Source of the DNA: an uncultured Erythrobacter sp.
GTDB lineage: Bacteria; Pseudomonadota; Alphaproteobacteria; Sphingomonadales; Sphingomonadaceae
Direction: 5' to 3'
Length of the DNA: 64,000 nucleotides
Assembly (NCBI GenBank): GCA_947500645.1
Contig: CANMSD010000001.1
Coordinates: 310,001-374,000, forward strand
Shown piece after piece: positions 34,803 to 44,280 of this stretch (its first letter is position 1; the number at the start of each line of letters is the position of its first letter). Both the position numbers and the translations under genes were made by a program. The notes beneath the pieces were generated by a model. That model was not told where the DNA came from. It ran no database searches and saw only the letters and a program-made list of their open reading frames with translations.

Positions 34803-35752
34803 CCACCCTTTCAGTCGCCATCTGTCAGGCCGCACCGATCCCGCTAGACTATGCGGGCGGCATTGAGAAGGCGACGCGGCTTGCGCGTGAAGCGATCGAA
34901 GGCGGCGCGAAGTTCGTGGCTTTTGGTGAGACCTTTCTCGGCGGATACCCCTTGTGGCTGGATGAAGCTCCTGGCGCGGCTCTGTGGGATCATCCAGGTT
35001 CCAAGGCACTCCATGCGATTATGCTGGAACAGGCAATCGTGCCGAATGACGAACGGCTGCTCCCATTGCAGGAACTGTGCGACGAAAGCGGCGCGTGCAT
35101 CTCGTTGGGGGCGCATGAGCGGGTGCGTCAGAGCCTATACAACAATCAGCTGATGTTTCGTCCCGGAGAGGCTCCGCTGGACCACCGCAAGTTGGTGCCG
35201 ACGCATGGCGAGCGGCTGATCTGGATGCGCGGTGATGGCTCGACTTTGGGAGTGCATCAGGCGGAGTGGGGCCGGGTGGGCAACCTGATCTGCTGGGAGC
35301 ACTGGATGCCGCTCGCGCGCGCGGCGATGCACAATCTCGGCGAAAGCGTCCACGTCGCCGCATGGCCGACCGTGCGCGAGGAATATGCAATCGCCTCAAG
35401 GCATTACGCGATGGAGGGGCGCTGTTTCGTGCTTGCGGCGGGGCTGGTGCAGCATCGCGATAACTTATTCGATGGGCTTGAGCGGGTTGGCGGCAACCCG
35501 CAAGCGAAGGCGCTGTTTGAAGCAATCGAAGGCGAGCAGCTCAACCGAGGTGGCTCGATGATTATCGCTCCCGATGCGCGGGTTTTGGCGAAGGCGGGCG
35601 AGGGCGAGGAAATCCTCCACACTGAGCTGGACCTGTCAGAGATCGGGCAGGGTCTTGCGAGCCTCGACACTGATGGTCACTATTCTCGGCCGGATGTGTT
35701 TGAGCTCAATGTCGATACGCGGGCAAAGGACGGGGTGAATTGGCGCTCTTAA
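34799..35752 (+). CDS. Carbon-nitrogen hydrolase, nitrilase class
   Basis: All three catalytic residues are visible: E44 (GETFLGGYPLW), K131 (HRKLVPTHGERLIW) and C165 (NLICWEHWMPL). The ICWEH.MPL and P.HGER.IW signatures point to the true nitrilase/cyanide-hydratase branch (nitrile to acid plus ammonia) rather than omega-amidase. The 317 residues fit. Start ATG 34799 overlaps the rimM stop by ATGA, so it is inside the ribosomal operon. The substrate is unknown. Confidence 0.88.
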   Translation: MTTLSVAICQAAPIPLDYAGGIEKATRLAREAIEGGAKFVAFGETFLGGYPLWLDEAPGAALWDHPGSKALHAIMLEQAIVPNDERLLPLQELCDESGACISLGAHERVRQSLYNNQLMFRPGEAPLDHRKLVPTHGERLIWMRGDGSTLGVHQAEWGRVGNLICWEHWMPLARAAMHNLGESVHVAAWPTVREEYAIASRHYAMEGRCFVLAAGLVQHRDNLFDGLERVGGNPQAKALFEAIEGEQLNRGGSMIIAPDARVLAKAGEGEEILHTELDLSEIGQGLASLDTDGHYSRPDVFELNVDTRAKDGVNWRS

Positions 35753-36165
35753 TTCGAGCAAGTTCTCTCTTGGCAGCGGCAGCTGAAGCCGCTCCAGACA
35801 ATGAATTTATCCATCTTTCGCATGAGATGCCATGGTGGGAGGTAGCGTTACCATTTGTGGTTCTAGTTGTATGGCTTGTATTTTGCGGGTTTGCAGTTTG
35901 GCTCGTTGCTGGCTTCCTTACCAAGCGCTACGGAGCGGGCTGGTTCACGTTTGTAGCGTCTGCTTCGGTTCCATTTTTTCTATTCCTGTTGGCTTATGTA
36001 CTAATCGCATTAGCTTCTGGCGTGAAATCGCCGTTGGAAATTGTATTAGGCATCGCGCGCATTCGACCAGAAGCATATGTTGGTCTCGCGGGCATGTTTT
36101 GGGTCGGTCTTCTCGCTGTCACACTTCGGGTAACGCGGCATAAGAAATCAGCCAAAAAAGTATGA
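35740..36165 (+). CDS. Small membrane protein of unknown function
   Basis: This 141-residue frame has three or four hydrophobic segments (about 35-60, 70-91 and 107-128) and a basic C-terminus (RHKKSAKK). It overlaps the end of the nitrilase gene by 13 bases if TTG 35740 is the start; TTG 35770 or ATG 35827 are alternatives. I counted about 49% G+C over four lines (35821-36060), lower than its neighbours. I do not recognise a family. Confidence 0.6.
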   Translation: MALLIRASSLLAAAAEAAPDNEFIHLSHEMPWWEVALPFVVLVVWLVFCGFAVWLVAGFLTKRYGAGWFTFVASASVPFFLFLLAYVLIALASGVKSPLEIVLGIARIRPEAYVGLAGMFWVGLLAVTLRVTRHKKSAKKV

Positions 36166-36187
36166 AAGAGCAGCTGGACTCATTCCA

Positions 36188-36937
36188 ATGACCTTCGCCG
36201 CCACAATCCTCACCCTCTATCCAGAGATGTTTCCCGGCCCGCTTGGCGCTAGTCTGGCGGGCAAGGCCATGGCCGAGGGCAAGTGGTCGTGTGACACCGT
36301 TCAAATCCGCGACTTTGCGCTTGATAAGCACAAGAATGTCGACAGTCCGCCGGCGGGCGGCGGCGCGGGTATGGTGCTCAAATGCGATGTCCTGGGCGGG
36401 GCGGTGGATCATGTGATCCAGGAGCAGCCGAGTGCTCCAATCCTGGCCATGACGCCGCGCGGGAGACCCATCACTCAGGCGCGCATTCGCGAGATCGCGA
36501 GCGGACCCGGCGTAACCCTGCTTTGCGGGCGTTTCGAAGGCTTTGACGAGCGCCTGTTTGAAGCTCGGCCCCAGATCGAGCAGGTCAGCCTCGCCGATAT
36601 CGTTCTGTCAGGCGGAGAAATGGCCGCGCTGACCATACTTGACGCTTGCATTCGGCTGCTTCCCGGAGTAATGGGCGCGCCTTCAAGCGGGACCGAAGAG
36701 AGCTTTGAAGAAGGCCTCCTTGAATATCCGCATTACACCCGACCTCAATCATGGGAAGGGCGCACGATCCCTGAAGTGCTGCGATCGGGGGATCATGCGA
36801 AGATCGCGGCATGGCGAAAGCAGATGTCGCAAGATCACACTCGGTTACGCAGGCCGGACTTATGGGAACGCTATTCTGGCGCTCCGGTCCAGTCTGCCTC
36901 TGGCGCGCAGCGAAAAGACAAGGAACCGGACCAGTGA
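36188..36937 (+). CDS. trmD: tRNA (guanine(37)-N1)-methyltransferase
   Basis: TrmD makes m1G37 in tRNAs that read CNN codons and prevents frameshifting. The trefoil-knot SAM site is seen in [15 protein letters not shown] and [14 protein letters not shown], and [18 protein letters not shown] is present. The 249 residues fit. It ends in a GTGA overlap with rplS. Two genes (nitrilase and membrane protein) separate it from rimM. Confidence 0.96.
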   Translation: MTFAATILTLYPEMFPGPLGASLAGKAMAEGKWSCDTVQIRDFALDKHKNVDSPPAGGGAGMVLKCDVLGGAVDHVIQEQPSAPILAMTPRGRPITQARIREIASGPGVTLLCGRFEGFDERLFEARPQIEQVSLADIVLSGGEMAALTILDACIRLLPGVMGAPSSGTEESFEEGLLEYPHYTRPQSWEGRTIPEVLRSGDHAKIAAWRKQMSQDHTRLRRPDLWERYSGAPVQSASGAQRKDKEPDQ

Positions 36938-37302
36938 ACCTGATCCAGCAAATCGAAGCCGAAGAAATCGGCAAGGTAACCAAAGAGATTCCTGAGTTTC
37001 AGGCGGGCGACACTGTGCGCGTCGGCGTGAAAGTCACCGAAGGCAATCGCGAGCGTATTCAGAATTTTGAAGGCGTGTGCATTGCCCGTTCTAACCGCGG
37101 CATGGGTTCGAACTTCACCGTGCGCAAGATGAGCTTTGGCGAGGGCGTAGAGCGCGTCTTCCCGATCTACGCTCCGATCGTCGACAGCATCACCGTGGTG
37201 CGTCGCGGTGTCGTGCGCCGTGCGAAGCTGTATTATTTGCGTGGCCGCACCGGTAAGCGTGCGCGTATCGCGGAACGTCGGGACAATTCGCCGAAGGCGT
37301 AA
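36934..37302 (+). CDS. rplS: 50S ribosomal protein L19
   Basis: L19 sits at the 30S-50S interface. From GTG 36934 it is 122 residues, beginning (M)[12 protein letters not shown], with [23 protein letters not shown] and [15 protein letters not shown]. The GTG is inside the trmD stop (GTGA). A longer frame from 36811 is not needed. A terminator follows at 37328-37359. Confidence 0.95.
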   Translation: MNLIQQIEAEEIGKVTKEIPEFQAGDTVRVGVKVTEGNRERIQNFEGVCIARSNRGMGSNFTVRKMSFGEGVERVFPIYAPIVDSITVVRRGVVRRAKLYYLRGRTGKRARIAERRDNSPKA

Positions 37303-37327
37303 GTCTCAGCTCACAGAGCAAAGTTTC

Positions 37328-37359
37328 AGGGGCGTGGCAGGAGACTGCTGCGCCCCTTT
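37328..37359 (+). terminator. Terminator of the rpsP-rplS operon
   Basis: AGGGGCG (37328-37334) pairs with CGCCCCT (37351-37357), and inner GCAG/CTGC extend the stem through two wobbles to about 13 bp with a GAGA loop. TTT follows, a short T-run. Confidence 0.7.
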
Positions 37360-37419
37360 GCATTTCGGTCGCTTTTTCGTCATTGCAAGCAGGACGTTAA
37401 AGAGAGGTCTTTCCTTGAA

Positions 37420-39714
37420 ATGCGAATTATTCTCGCCGCTGCCGCTTCGCTTGTTCTTGCTGTCCCCGCCGTCGCTCAGGAGGAAGCCATGACCGAGGGA
37501 CTAGATCTCACTTTCGAACGTGTTTTCGCATCACCATCTTTGAACGGGCCAAGCCCGCGTGAGGCGAAGCTCTCGCCCGATGGCCGCTATCTCACCGTCC
37601 TGCGAAATCGCGATGATGACCTTGAGCGCTATGATCTATGGGGCTTTGATCGGGAGACGTCCGAGTGGACCATGCTGGTCGACAGCGAGAGGCTGGGCAC
37701 AGGCCGCGAACTGTCCGAAGATGAAAAGATGCAGCGCGAACGCGCGCGGGTCGGCAATCTCAAGGGTATCATCTCCTACCAATGGGCGAGCGATGGGACG
37801 GGTGTACTCGTGCCACTCGACGGCGATCTTTATCTTGCGAAGCTCGATGGTACCGTCACTCGCCTGACCGATACCGAGGAAAGTGAACTCAACCCCAAGC
37901 TCTCCAGCAAGGGGCGCTATGTCTCGTTTGTGCGTGACCGCCAGTTGTGGGTTGGCGAAGTAGGCATGGAGGCCGCTCCGATTACGCCGAAGGAAGGCGA
38001 CACCATACGCTGGGGCGAGGCGGAATTCGTCGCTCAAGAAGAGATGAGCCGTCTGACCGGATATTGGTGGGAGCCCAACGACTTGCGCATCGCGGTGCAG
38101 CGCACCGATGAAGAACGCGTGGGGATTGTCACCCGGGCGGCTATCGGCGCGGCAGGCACGAAAGTGTTTGATCAGCGCTATCCCGTTGCGGGCAGCGACA
38201 ATGCTGTGGTCGAGCTGTTTCTGATGGACCCCGACGGTGGCAATCAGGTGAAAGTGGATCTGACCAGCAATCAGGATCCAGCCTACTACAACGCTGATGA
38301 TCCGACCGATTTCTACATCGCACGGGTCGATTGGGGGCCGGACGATTACCTTTATGTCCAGCGACAGAATCGCGAGCAAACCTGGATGGATCTCCTGCGG
38401 GTCAATCCGTCGAGTGGAGCGTCGGAGATTGTTCTCCAGGAGCAGGATGCAGGCGGTCCCAAAGGCAAAGGCTACTGGATCAACCTGTCCGACAATTACA
38501 AGTTTCTGAAAGACGGATCGTTGCTGTGGTGGAGCGAGCGAGACGGCTTCGCGCATCTTTATCTCTATCTTGCAGGCGAGGATTGGCGGAGTTTGCAGCA
38601 GCTGACCAAGGGGCGCTATGTGGTGACCAAACTCGTCGGTGTCGATCAGGAGGCGGGTCTTGTCTATTACACCGCGACGAGCGAGGGCGATCCGCTGGAA
38701 CAGCACGTCTATGCGCTCGATCTCGCCAGACCGCGGGCGAGCGGAGTTACGCGCCTAACCGAGTCGGATTACACACACACCGCAAGTATGGATGAAGCAG
38801 GTAAGACACTGCTGATCTCGCGCTCCTCGCGCAACCAACCTCCGCAGAGCTACATTGCTGATGGAACGGGTCTGCGCTTGGCCTGGGTCGAGGAGAATGC
38901 GCTCGACGCCGATCACCCTTACACACCCTACGTCGCGAGCCATCGACAGCCCGAATTCGGCACGATCAAGGCGGCGGATGGCGAAACCGATCTCTATTGG
39001 AAGATGGTCACGCCTGAGATGGAACCGGGCAAGAAATATCCCGTATTCTACTATCACTATAGCGGTCCCGGTCCGCAGATCGTGACCCGCGGTTGGGACG
39101 GAGCGCTGCAACAGGCAGTGGTCGATGCCGGCTACATCTGGTTCGAGCTGGACAATCGCGGCACGGCCAATCGCGGGGTCGATTTCGAGCAACCGCTCTA
39201 TCGTGCGATGGGCGGCGTCGAAGTGGAGGACCAGAAGGGTGGCGCGGAGTTTCTCAAGACGCTCGATTATGTCGATGCGGACAAGATCGCGCTCTATGGC
39301 TGGTCCTACGGTGGCTACATGACGCTGAAGCAGATGCAGGCCGATCCGGGTCTCTACGCGGCGGGTATTTCCGGTGCTCCGGTGACGAAATGGGAGCTCT
39401 ATGATACCCACTATACCGAGCGCTACATGGGCGATCCGCGCGAAGTCACCGAGGCCTATGAAACAGCCAGCGCAATTCCCGATGCGACCAAGATTAGCGA
39501 TCCGCTGCTGCTGATCCACGGGATGGCGGACGACAATGTCGTGTTCGAAAACTCGTCAGAGCTGATTTCGGTGCTGCAGGAGAACAACGTGCCGTTCGAG
39601 ATGATGCTCTATCCCGGTTACACGCACCGGGTGGCGGGCGAGAATATCTCGCCGCATCTGTGGAACACGATCTTCACTTTCCTCGAACGGAACGGCGTGA
39701 CGCCGCCGGAATAG
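37420..39714 (+). CDS. Dipeptidyl-peptidase IV-type S9 peptidase, exported
   Basis: This 764-residue protein has a signal peptide (cleavage after AVAQ near residue 20), a DPP IV beta-propeller and an alpha/beta-hydrolase domain. The catalytic triad is S629 (GWSYGG), D704 (HGMADDNV) and H736 (GYTHRV). E207-E208 in AQEEMSR give the double-Glu motif that fixes the substrate N-terminus. It should remove Xaa-Pro or Xaa-Ala dipeptides from peptides outside the cytoplasm. Its 3' end overlaps the convergent hydrolase gene by 41 bases. Confidence 0.93.
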   Translation: MRIILAAAASLVLAVPAVAQEEAMTEGLDLTFERVFASPSLNGPSPREAKLSPDGRYLTVLRNRDDDLERYDLWGFDRETSEWTMLVDSERLGTGRELSEDEKMQRERARVGNLKGIISYQWASDGTGVLVPLDGDLYLAKLDGTVTRLTDTEESELNPKLSSKGRYVSFVRDRQLWVGEVGMEAAPITPKEGDTIRWGEAEFVAQEEMSRLTGYWWEPNDLRIAVQRTDEERVGIVTRAAIGAAGTKVFDQRYPVAGSDNAVVELFLMDPDGGNQVKVDLTSNQDPAYYNADDPTDFYIARVDWGPDDYLYVQRQNREQTWMDLLRVNPSSGASEIVLQEQDAGGPKGKGYWINLSDNYKFLKDGSLLWWSERDGFAHLYLYLAGEDWRSLQQLTKGRYVVTKLVGVDQEAGLVYYTATSEGDPLEQHVYALDLARPRASGVTRLTESDYTHTASMDEAGKTLLISRSSRNQPPQSYIADGTGLRLAWVEENALDADHPYTPYVASHRQPEFGTIKAADGETDLYWKMVTPEMEPGKKYPVFYYHYSGPGPQIVTRGWDGALQQAVVDAGYIWFELDNRGTANRGVDFEQPLYRAMGGVEVEDQKGGAEFLKTLDYVDADKIALYGWSYGGYMTLKQMQADPGLYAAGISGAPVTKWELYDTHYTERYMGDPREVTEAYETASAIPDATKISDPLLLIHGMADDNVVFENSSELISVLQENNVPFEMMLYPGYTHRVAGENISPHLWNTIFTFLERNGVTPPE

Positions 39715-40594
39715 GCACGCGGCTTTCAGCCAGCCATTCAAGAACGGTGGTGGCGACCTCTCGCGAAGCCTCGACCTGCGGGTAATGACCGACGTTGGGC
39801 AGCAGATGCGCGCGCGCCCGCGGCACGACCTCTCGCCATTTGTCATAGGCATGCTGACCTGAAACCGGGTCTTTTGCGCCGTTGATCAGGCCAATCTTGC
39901 TTTGCGCGCCGACCAGCGCCGCTTCCCAGCGTTCCTTATGTTCTACACGGTCAGCAATGTAGTGGAGCAGCTTGTGAGTCAGGCGGTTGCCGCGATTGTG
40001 TGAGATGAATTCCCAGTATTCGTCGAGTTCCTGCTCCGAAGGTTGCGTGTCCGGGCCGAACACTTCGCTGAAGCTGGCGCCGAAGCTGTTGCGGTTCATC
40101 AGAAGACTGACGAGAAAACCGAGCGGTGACACACCGAGTTTCTGGATCGGGCGAGGGCGGTGCTGGTCGGGAAAGATGCCTCCATTGAGGAAAACCATAC
40201 TGCCAAGGCCTTCTGCGCCAGAGCCTTCCTGTTGGCGGGCGAGCAATTCCTGCCCGACCGAAACGCCATAATCATGCACCAGTGCGTCGAAATCGCCGAT
40301 GCCAAGGTGCGCCAACAGCGCCTCTTGCACATCTGTCTGCCGGTGGATCGAATACCCTGAGCGTGGTTTGTCCGACACGCCAAAGCCGAGCATATCGCAG
40401 GCGATCAGGCTGTGCCGTGTGCTGAGAACGTCCCACACTTGCGCCCAATCCCATGCACTAGTCGGGAACCCATGCACCAACAGCAGCGGGCGGACCGCGC
40501 CGGACAGCGCATCGGATCGCCAATAGGCAATCTGGTGACCTTGAAAGTCAAAGTAGCTCGCCTTGTCTCGCCATTCAGCTGTACTCGCCTGCAT
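39674..40594 (-). CDS. Alpha/beta-hydrolase, haloalkane dehalogenase/epoxide hydrolase-like
   Basis: From ATG 40594 the protein is 306 residues. The oxyanion motif is HGFP (41-44), and the nucleophile position is Asp108 in LVHDYGVSVG, as in dehalogenases and epoxide hydrolases rather than esterases. A catalytic acid candidate is in INGAKDPVSG and the His in VGHYPQ. I rejected the longer frame to 40861 because it would overlap asd. The reaction is not predictable. The 3' end overlaps the DPP IV-like gene by 41 bases. Confidence 0.78.
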   Translation of the reverse strand: MQASTAEWRDKASYFDFQGHQIAYWRSDALSGAVRPLLLVHGFPTSAWDWAQVWDVLSTRHSLIACDMLGFGVSDKPRSGYSIHRQTDVQEALLAHLGIGDFDALVHDYGVSVGQELLARQQEGSGAEGLGSMVFLNGGIFPDQHRPRPIQKLGVSPLGFLVSLLMNRNSFGASFSEVFGPDTQPSEQELDEYWEFISHNRGNRLTHKLLHYIADRVEHKERWEAALVGAQSKIGLINGAKDPVSGQHAYDKWREVVPRARAHLLPNVGHYPQVEASREVATTVLEWLAESRVPIPAASRRSVRGK

Positions 40595-40678
40595 ACGTTT
40601 CCCCAAGATTTCCTTGCCAAGCGATGCTAGGCGCGGCAGCGGGACAGGTGAATACGAGATTCCAGTGGAGTAAGCAAT

Positions 40679-41704
40679 TTGGGCTACCGGGTGGCAGTGG
40701 TCGGAGCGACCGGCAATGTCGGACGCGAGATGATGCAGGTTCTGGCAGAACGCGAATTTCCGATTGAGGAAATCGCTGCTGTTGCTAGCTCGCGTTCGCA
40801 GGGCAGCGAAGTGGAGTTCGGTGACACGGGCAAGATGCTCAAATGCCAGAACATCGAGCACTTCGACTGGGCTGGATGGGACATTGCGCTGTTTTCTGCA
40901 GGCTCCGGCCCGGCGAAAGAATATGCGCCGAAAGCTGCGGCGGCAGGCTGCATCGTGATCGACAACTCCTCGCTCTACCGGATGGAGCCGGACGTGCCGC
41001 TGATCGTGCCGGAGGTGAACCCGGATGCGATCGACGATTATACCAAGCGCAATATCATCGCGAACCCGAACTGCTCGACGGCTCAGCTGGTTGTTGCGCT
41101 CAAGCCGTTACACGACGCGGCCAAGATTAAGCGCGTCGTCGTCTCGACCTATCAGTCGGTTTCGGGCGCGGGCAAATCCGGCATGGACGAATTGTTCAAT
41201 CAGAGCCGCGCGATCTTTGTCGGCGATCCGGTGGAGCCTGAGACTTTCACCAAGCAGATCGCCTTCAACGTCATCCCGCATATCGATGTCTTCCTGGACG
41301 ATGGCTCGACCAAGGAAGAGTGGAAGATGATGGTCGAGACTAAGAAGATTCTCGATCCCAAGATCAAGCTGAACGCGACATGCGTGCGTGTGCCGGTGTT
41401 TGTCGGGCATTCCGAAGCGATCAATATCGAGTTCGAGAACGAACTCTCTGCTGAGCAAGCGCAGGAGATTCTGCGTGAGGCGCCGGGCGTTATGCTGATC
41501 GATAAGCGTGAGGATGGCGGGTATGTCACCCCGACCGAAAGCGCGGGCGATGGAGCGACCTATGTCAGCCGCGTTCGCGAAGATCCGACCGTCGAAAACG
41601 GGCTGACGCTATGGTGCGTGTCCGATAATCTGCGCAAAGGCGCAGCGCTCAATGCGGTCCAAATCGCGGAGCTGCTGGGGCGGAGGCATTTGAAGAAGGG
41701 CTAG
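40679..41704 (+). CDS. asd: Aspartate-semialdehyde dehydrogenase
   Basis: Asd reduces aspartyl phosphate to aspartate semialdehyde for lysine, threonine, methionine and diaminopimelate. The NADP site is VVGATGNVGREM, and the catalytic Cys132 is in NPNCSTAQ. The 341 residues fit. The start is TTG 40679, with GGAG 9 bases before; the nucleotide-binding motif follows at once, so no earlier start is likely. Confidence 0.95.
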   Translation: MGYRVAVVGATGNVGREMMQVLAEREFPIEEIAAVASSRSQGSEVEFGDTGKMLKCQNIEHFDWAGWDIALFSAGSGPAKEYAPKAAAAGCIVIDNSSLYRMEPDVPLIVPEVNPDAIDDYTKRNIIANPNCSTAQLVVALKPLHDAAKIKRVVVSTYQSVSGAGKSGMDELFNQSRAIFVGDPVEPETFTKQIAFNVIPHIDVFLDDGSTKEEWKMMVETKKILDPKIKLNATCVRVPVFVGHSEAINIEFENELSAEQAQEILREAPGVMLIDKREDGGYVTPTESAGDGATYVSRVREDPTVENGLTLWCVSDNLRKGAALNAVQIAELLGRRHLKKG

Positions 41705-41707
41705 TCG

Positions 41708-42544
41708 ATGCTGCCACGCAGGCTCGCGCTCTCGATCCGACTGCTTTTGCTTGCATTTACAATGCAGAGTGTAGCGGCGTGTGCCCAGACACCGGAGCCG
41801 ATCCCGGATTTGGAGCGTGCGACACAAATAGTTGATGACGAGCTGCAGCACTTCATTTTTATCGGCGGCGCTGAGCTTTCAGACCACGAGGATTTGCTCG
41901 CTCGCGATGACATCTCTGGCGTGCAAATCGTCTACAATTGGCGCAGGTTGGAGCCTCGTGAAGGTGAGTATCGGTTCGACAAGATCGAGCGTGAGCTGGC
42001 GCTTGCCGACAAGCTGGGCAAACGGCTCTTCATCCAGTTGCAGGACCGATTCTTCTTGCCCGAAAGCCGATACCTGCCCGACTACATTCTGACTGAGCCG
42101 AAGTATGGCGGTGGCCTCGTTCGCCAAGAGGACAATGCCGGCGAGGGCAAGGCGAAGGGCTCTGGTTGGGTTGCGGCGCAATGGAATCCTGAGCTTCGCG
42201 TGCGTTTCCAATCCTTGCTCACCGCTCTCGGCGAGCGATTTGATGGACGCATCTACGGTCTGAACCTGCCAGAGACAGCCATCGAAGTGCCGATCAGAGA
42301 AGGTGCTCCCGATATCATCCCCTATCGCCGCGCGCAGGAGAAGAACGCGTATCAGTTCCTTGAAAGCAAGGGAGACCAATTGCCGGTCGTCGCCATGGCG
42401 GTTCAGGCTCCGACACTCACATACACGAACCCGGAAACGGGCCGGAAATTCACCCGCGCCGAGTTTGAAGAATATGCCGTGTCCAAGCTCAACGTGGATA
42501 TCATTTTCTGGAGCTTGCGAACTCCGTGGCTGAAACGAAATTGA
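41708..42544 (+). CDS. Glycosidase-like TIM-barrel lipoprotein of unknown specificity
   Basis: This 278-residue protein has a lipoprotein signal with Cys25 (VAAC). The mature part has the beta-strand/motif order of glycoside hydrolase barrels: GVQIVYNWRRLEPREGEYRFDKIERELALADK, then LFIQLQDR, a long insert, and GLNLPETAIE, where Glu is a possible acid/base or nucleophile. The W..LEP..G.Y.F pattern is seen in GH35/GH42-type enzymes. It begins 3 bases after asd. Which family it belongs to is unclear. Confidence 0.6.
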   Translation: MLPRRLALSIRLLLLAFTMQSVAACAQTPEPIPDLERATQIVDDELQHFIFIGGAELSDHEDLLARDDISGVQIVYNWRRLEPREGEYRFDKIERELALADKLGKRLFIQLQDRFFLPESRYLPDYILTEPKYGGGLVRQEDNAGEGKAKGSGWVAAQWNPELRVRFQSLLTALGERFDGRIYGLNLPETAIEVPIREGAPDIIPYRRAQEKNAYQFLESKGDQLPVVAMAVQAPTLTYTNPETGRKFTRAEFEEYAVSKLNVDIIFWSLRTPWLKRN

Positions 42545-42609
42545 AGGTGCGCCGCAAGCGGCTTATAACATTACTAATGCTCTGAAATTCAGCTAAACTG
42601 AGGCACGTT

Positions 42610-43167
42610 ATGCGGATACCTATAATCCTTGCTCTCACGCTGGCCGTGACCGCCTGCGATAGCGGGAATGTGCCGAGCCCAAGCGAGCGCATGAACGAAC
42701 AGGGATCGGGTGAACCGGCGGTGGAACTCGACCAGGTCGAATTGCGCGGTGAGGGGCTCGCTGCGGGTCCAGAGGCGTTCTTCTTCTCCGCTGGCCGAAA
42801 CGAAGTGACGGGCGCGTTGGGAAGCGTTCTGGGCAAACCCATCGATATTGTGCGCAACGAGGAATGCGGCGCGGGGCCGATGGAGTTTGCCAGTTTCGAA
42901 GGCGGGTTGACGGTCAACTTCCAGAATGGCGGATTGGTTGGATGGAATATCGGACGGAGCGAAGATGCGGCGGCCGAGAAGGTTGGCGTGGTCGGCGATG
43001 TTCAGATTGGCACCACGCGCGAAGCTGCCGAGGCCGCCGATGGTTTCGCGCCTTTCGACAACAGCACATTAGGTGAGGAATTCTCGCTTGGCCCGAAACT
43101 GGGCGGCTTTATTGAAGAAGATGCGGTCTCGATGATGTACGCGGGCACACAGTGCTTCTTCCGCTAA
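42610..43167 (+). CDS. Lipoprotein of unknown function
   Basis: This 185-residue protein has a lipobox at Cys16 (AVTAC). The mature part has two halves with G.G..A......G......G.PI.......CGAGP and a late C at FF(R). A pair of Cys (about 79 and 182) could form a disulfide. I do not recognise a family. It precedes the glutathione-linked cluster but is separated by 13 bases and has its own start. Confidence 0.7.
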   Translation: MRIPIILALTLAVTACDSGNVPSPSERMNEQGSGEPAVELDQVELRGEGLAAGPEAFFFSAGRNEVTGALGSVLGKPIDIVRNEECGAGPMEFASFEGGLTVNFQNGGLVGWNIGRSEDAAAEKVGVVGDVQIGTTREAAEAADGFAPFDNSTLGEEFSLGPKLGGFIEEDAVSMMYAGTQCFFR

Positions 43168-43180
43168 GGGGAACCGACAA

Positions 43181-43831
43181 ATGACGCTTTCTGCTGAACT
43201 CTATTTCAGCTTTCGCTCGCCCTATTCTTATCTGGCTGTTGGTCGATATCGAGCGATGGCAGAGGAATATGATCTCGACATATCGCTTCGAACGGTTTGG
43301 CCGATCGCTATCCGTGATCCCGACATCCTGTTCACCGGTAATCCAAACGTAGGGCGGTACATTTTCATGGATGCGGCACGCTCTGCGCAGATGCTGGGAA
43401 TACCCTATCGTTGGCCGCGCCCTGATCCGGTGGTTCAGGATCTGATGACACGAGAGATCGCGGACGATCAACCGTATATCTATCGGCTAGGCAGAATGGG
43501 GCAGGCGGCGACCCGTAGAGGCAAGGGTCTGGCGTTCGCCGACGAAGTCTCTCGGATCATTTTCTCCGGCGAAGTGGATGACTGGCACGAGGGCGATCAC
43601 TTCGCCAATGCTGCTGCGCGTGCAGGCTTGGACTTCGCTGAACTCGAAGCGGAGGCGAACAGCGACGCCGAGGCGTTGGATGCCGAGATCGCAGCCAATC
43701 AAGACGCGCTAGAGACTGCGGGCCATTGGGGCGTGCCGACGCTCGTATTCGATGGCGAGCCGTTCTTCGGACAGGACCGCATCGAGATGGCCAAATGGCG
43801 GATGGAGCAGAAGGGGCTCACGAAAAGGTGA
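43181..43831 (+). CDS. HCCA isomerase/DsbA-like thioredoxin-fold protein
   Basis: The N-terminus ELYFSFRSPYSYLA and C-terminus WGVPTLVFDGEPFFGQDRI match 2-hydroxychromene-2-carboxylate isomerase and the kappa-class glutathione transferase family. The active Ser/Tyr pair of the HCCA type is in SPYSYL; there is no CxxC. The 216 residues fit. The gene ends in a GTGA overlap with the GFA gene. The substrate is unknown; glutathione use is inferred from the family. Confidence 0.82.
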   Translation: MTLSAELYFSFRSPYSYLAVGRYRAMAEEYDLDISLRTVWPIAIRDPDILFTGNPNVGRYIFMDAARSAQMLGIPYRWPRPDPVVQDLMTREIADDQPYIYRLGRMGQAATRRGKGLAFADEVSRIIFSGEVDDWHEGDHFANAAARAGLDFAELEAEANSDAEALDAEIAANQDALETAGHWGVPTLVFDGEPFFGQDRIEMAKWRMEQKGLTKR

Positions 43832-44280
43832 GTGAGGCGGTGCACACCGGCAGCTGTCAATGCGGCGCGGTTCGCTATCGCATCATGGTCGATCAACTAA
43901 AATCCTATGCTTGTCATTGCCGCGAGTGTCAGAAGCAGTCGGCCAGCGCGTTTGGAATATCTGTCCCGGTGTCGCGCAGCGCGTTCGAGATCCAGGGCGA
44001 ACTGAATTCGTGGCGCAGGTCAACCGACAGCGGATCGCACACCGACTGCTATTTCTGCACCCAATGCGGCTCGCGCCTGTATCACGACGGAGCAAGCAGA
44101 CCGGAGAGGGTGACGGTGAAGGGCGGCTCGCTCGATAAGGCGACCGATTTGCAACCGGTCGCCCATATCTGGACCCGCAGCAGGCAAGATTGGGTTGAAC
44201 TGCCATCCGACGTTCCGCAGTGGGATACACAGCCACAATCGGAGGAAGAGTGGGTGCAATTGCTGGAATGGAGTGAATGA
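43828..44280 (+). CDS. GFA-family (CENP-V/glutathione-dependent formaldehyde-activating) protein
   Basis: From GTG 43828 the protein is 150 residues. Zinc ligands are visible: GSCQCG, CHCRECQ and FCTQCGSRLY, the typical two-zinc pattern of the family. Some members bind glutathione and S-hydroxymethylglutathione chemistry, but most are uncharacterised. It overlaps both neighbours (GTGA upstream, ATGA downstream). Confidence 0.85.
   Translation: MSEAVHTGSCQCGAVRYRIMVDQLKSYACHCRECQKQSASAFGISVPVSRSAFEIQGELNSWRRSTDSGSHTDCYFCTQCGSRLYHDGASRPERVTVKGGSLDKATDLQPVAHIWTRSRQDWVELPSDVPQWDTQPQSEEEWVQLLEWSE

Noticed and set aside
40595..40861. Longer start for the dehalogenase-like hydrolase
   Set aside because: The extension overlaps the asd start region antisense and adds no family sequence; ATG 40594 gives a normal N-terminus.
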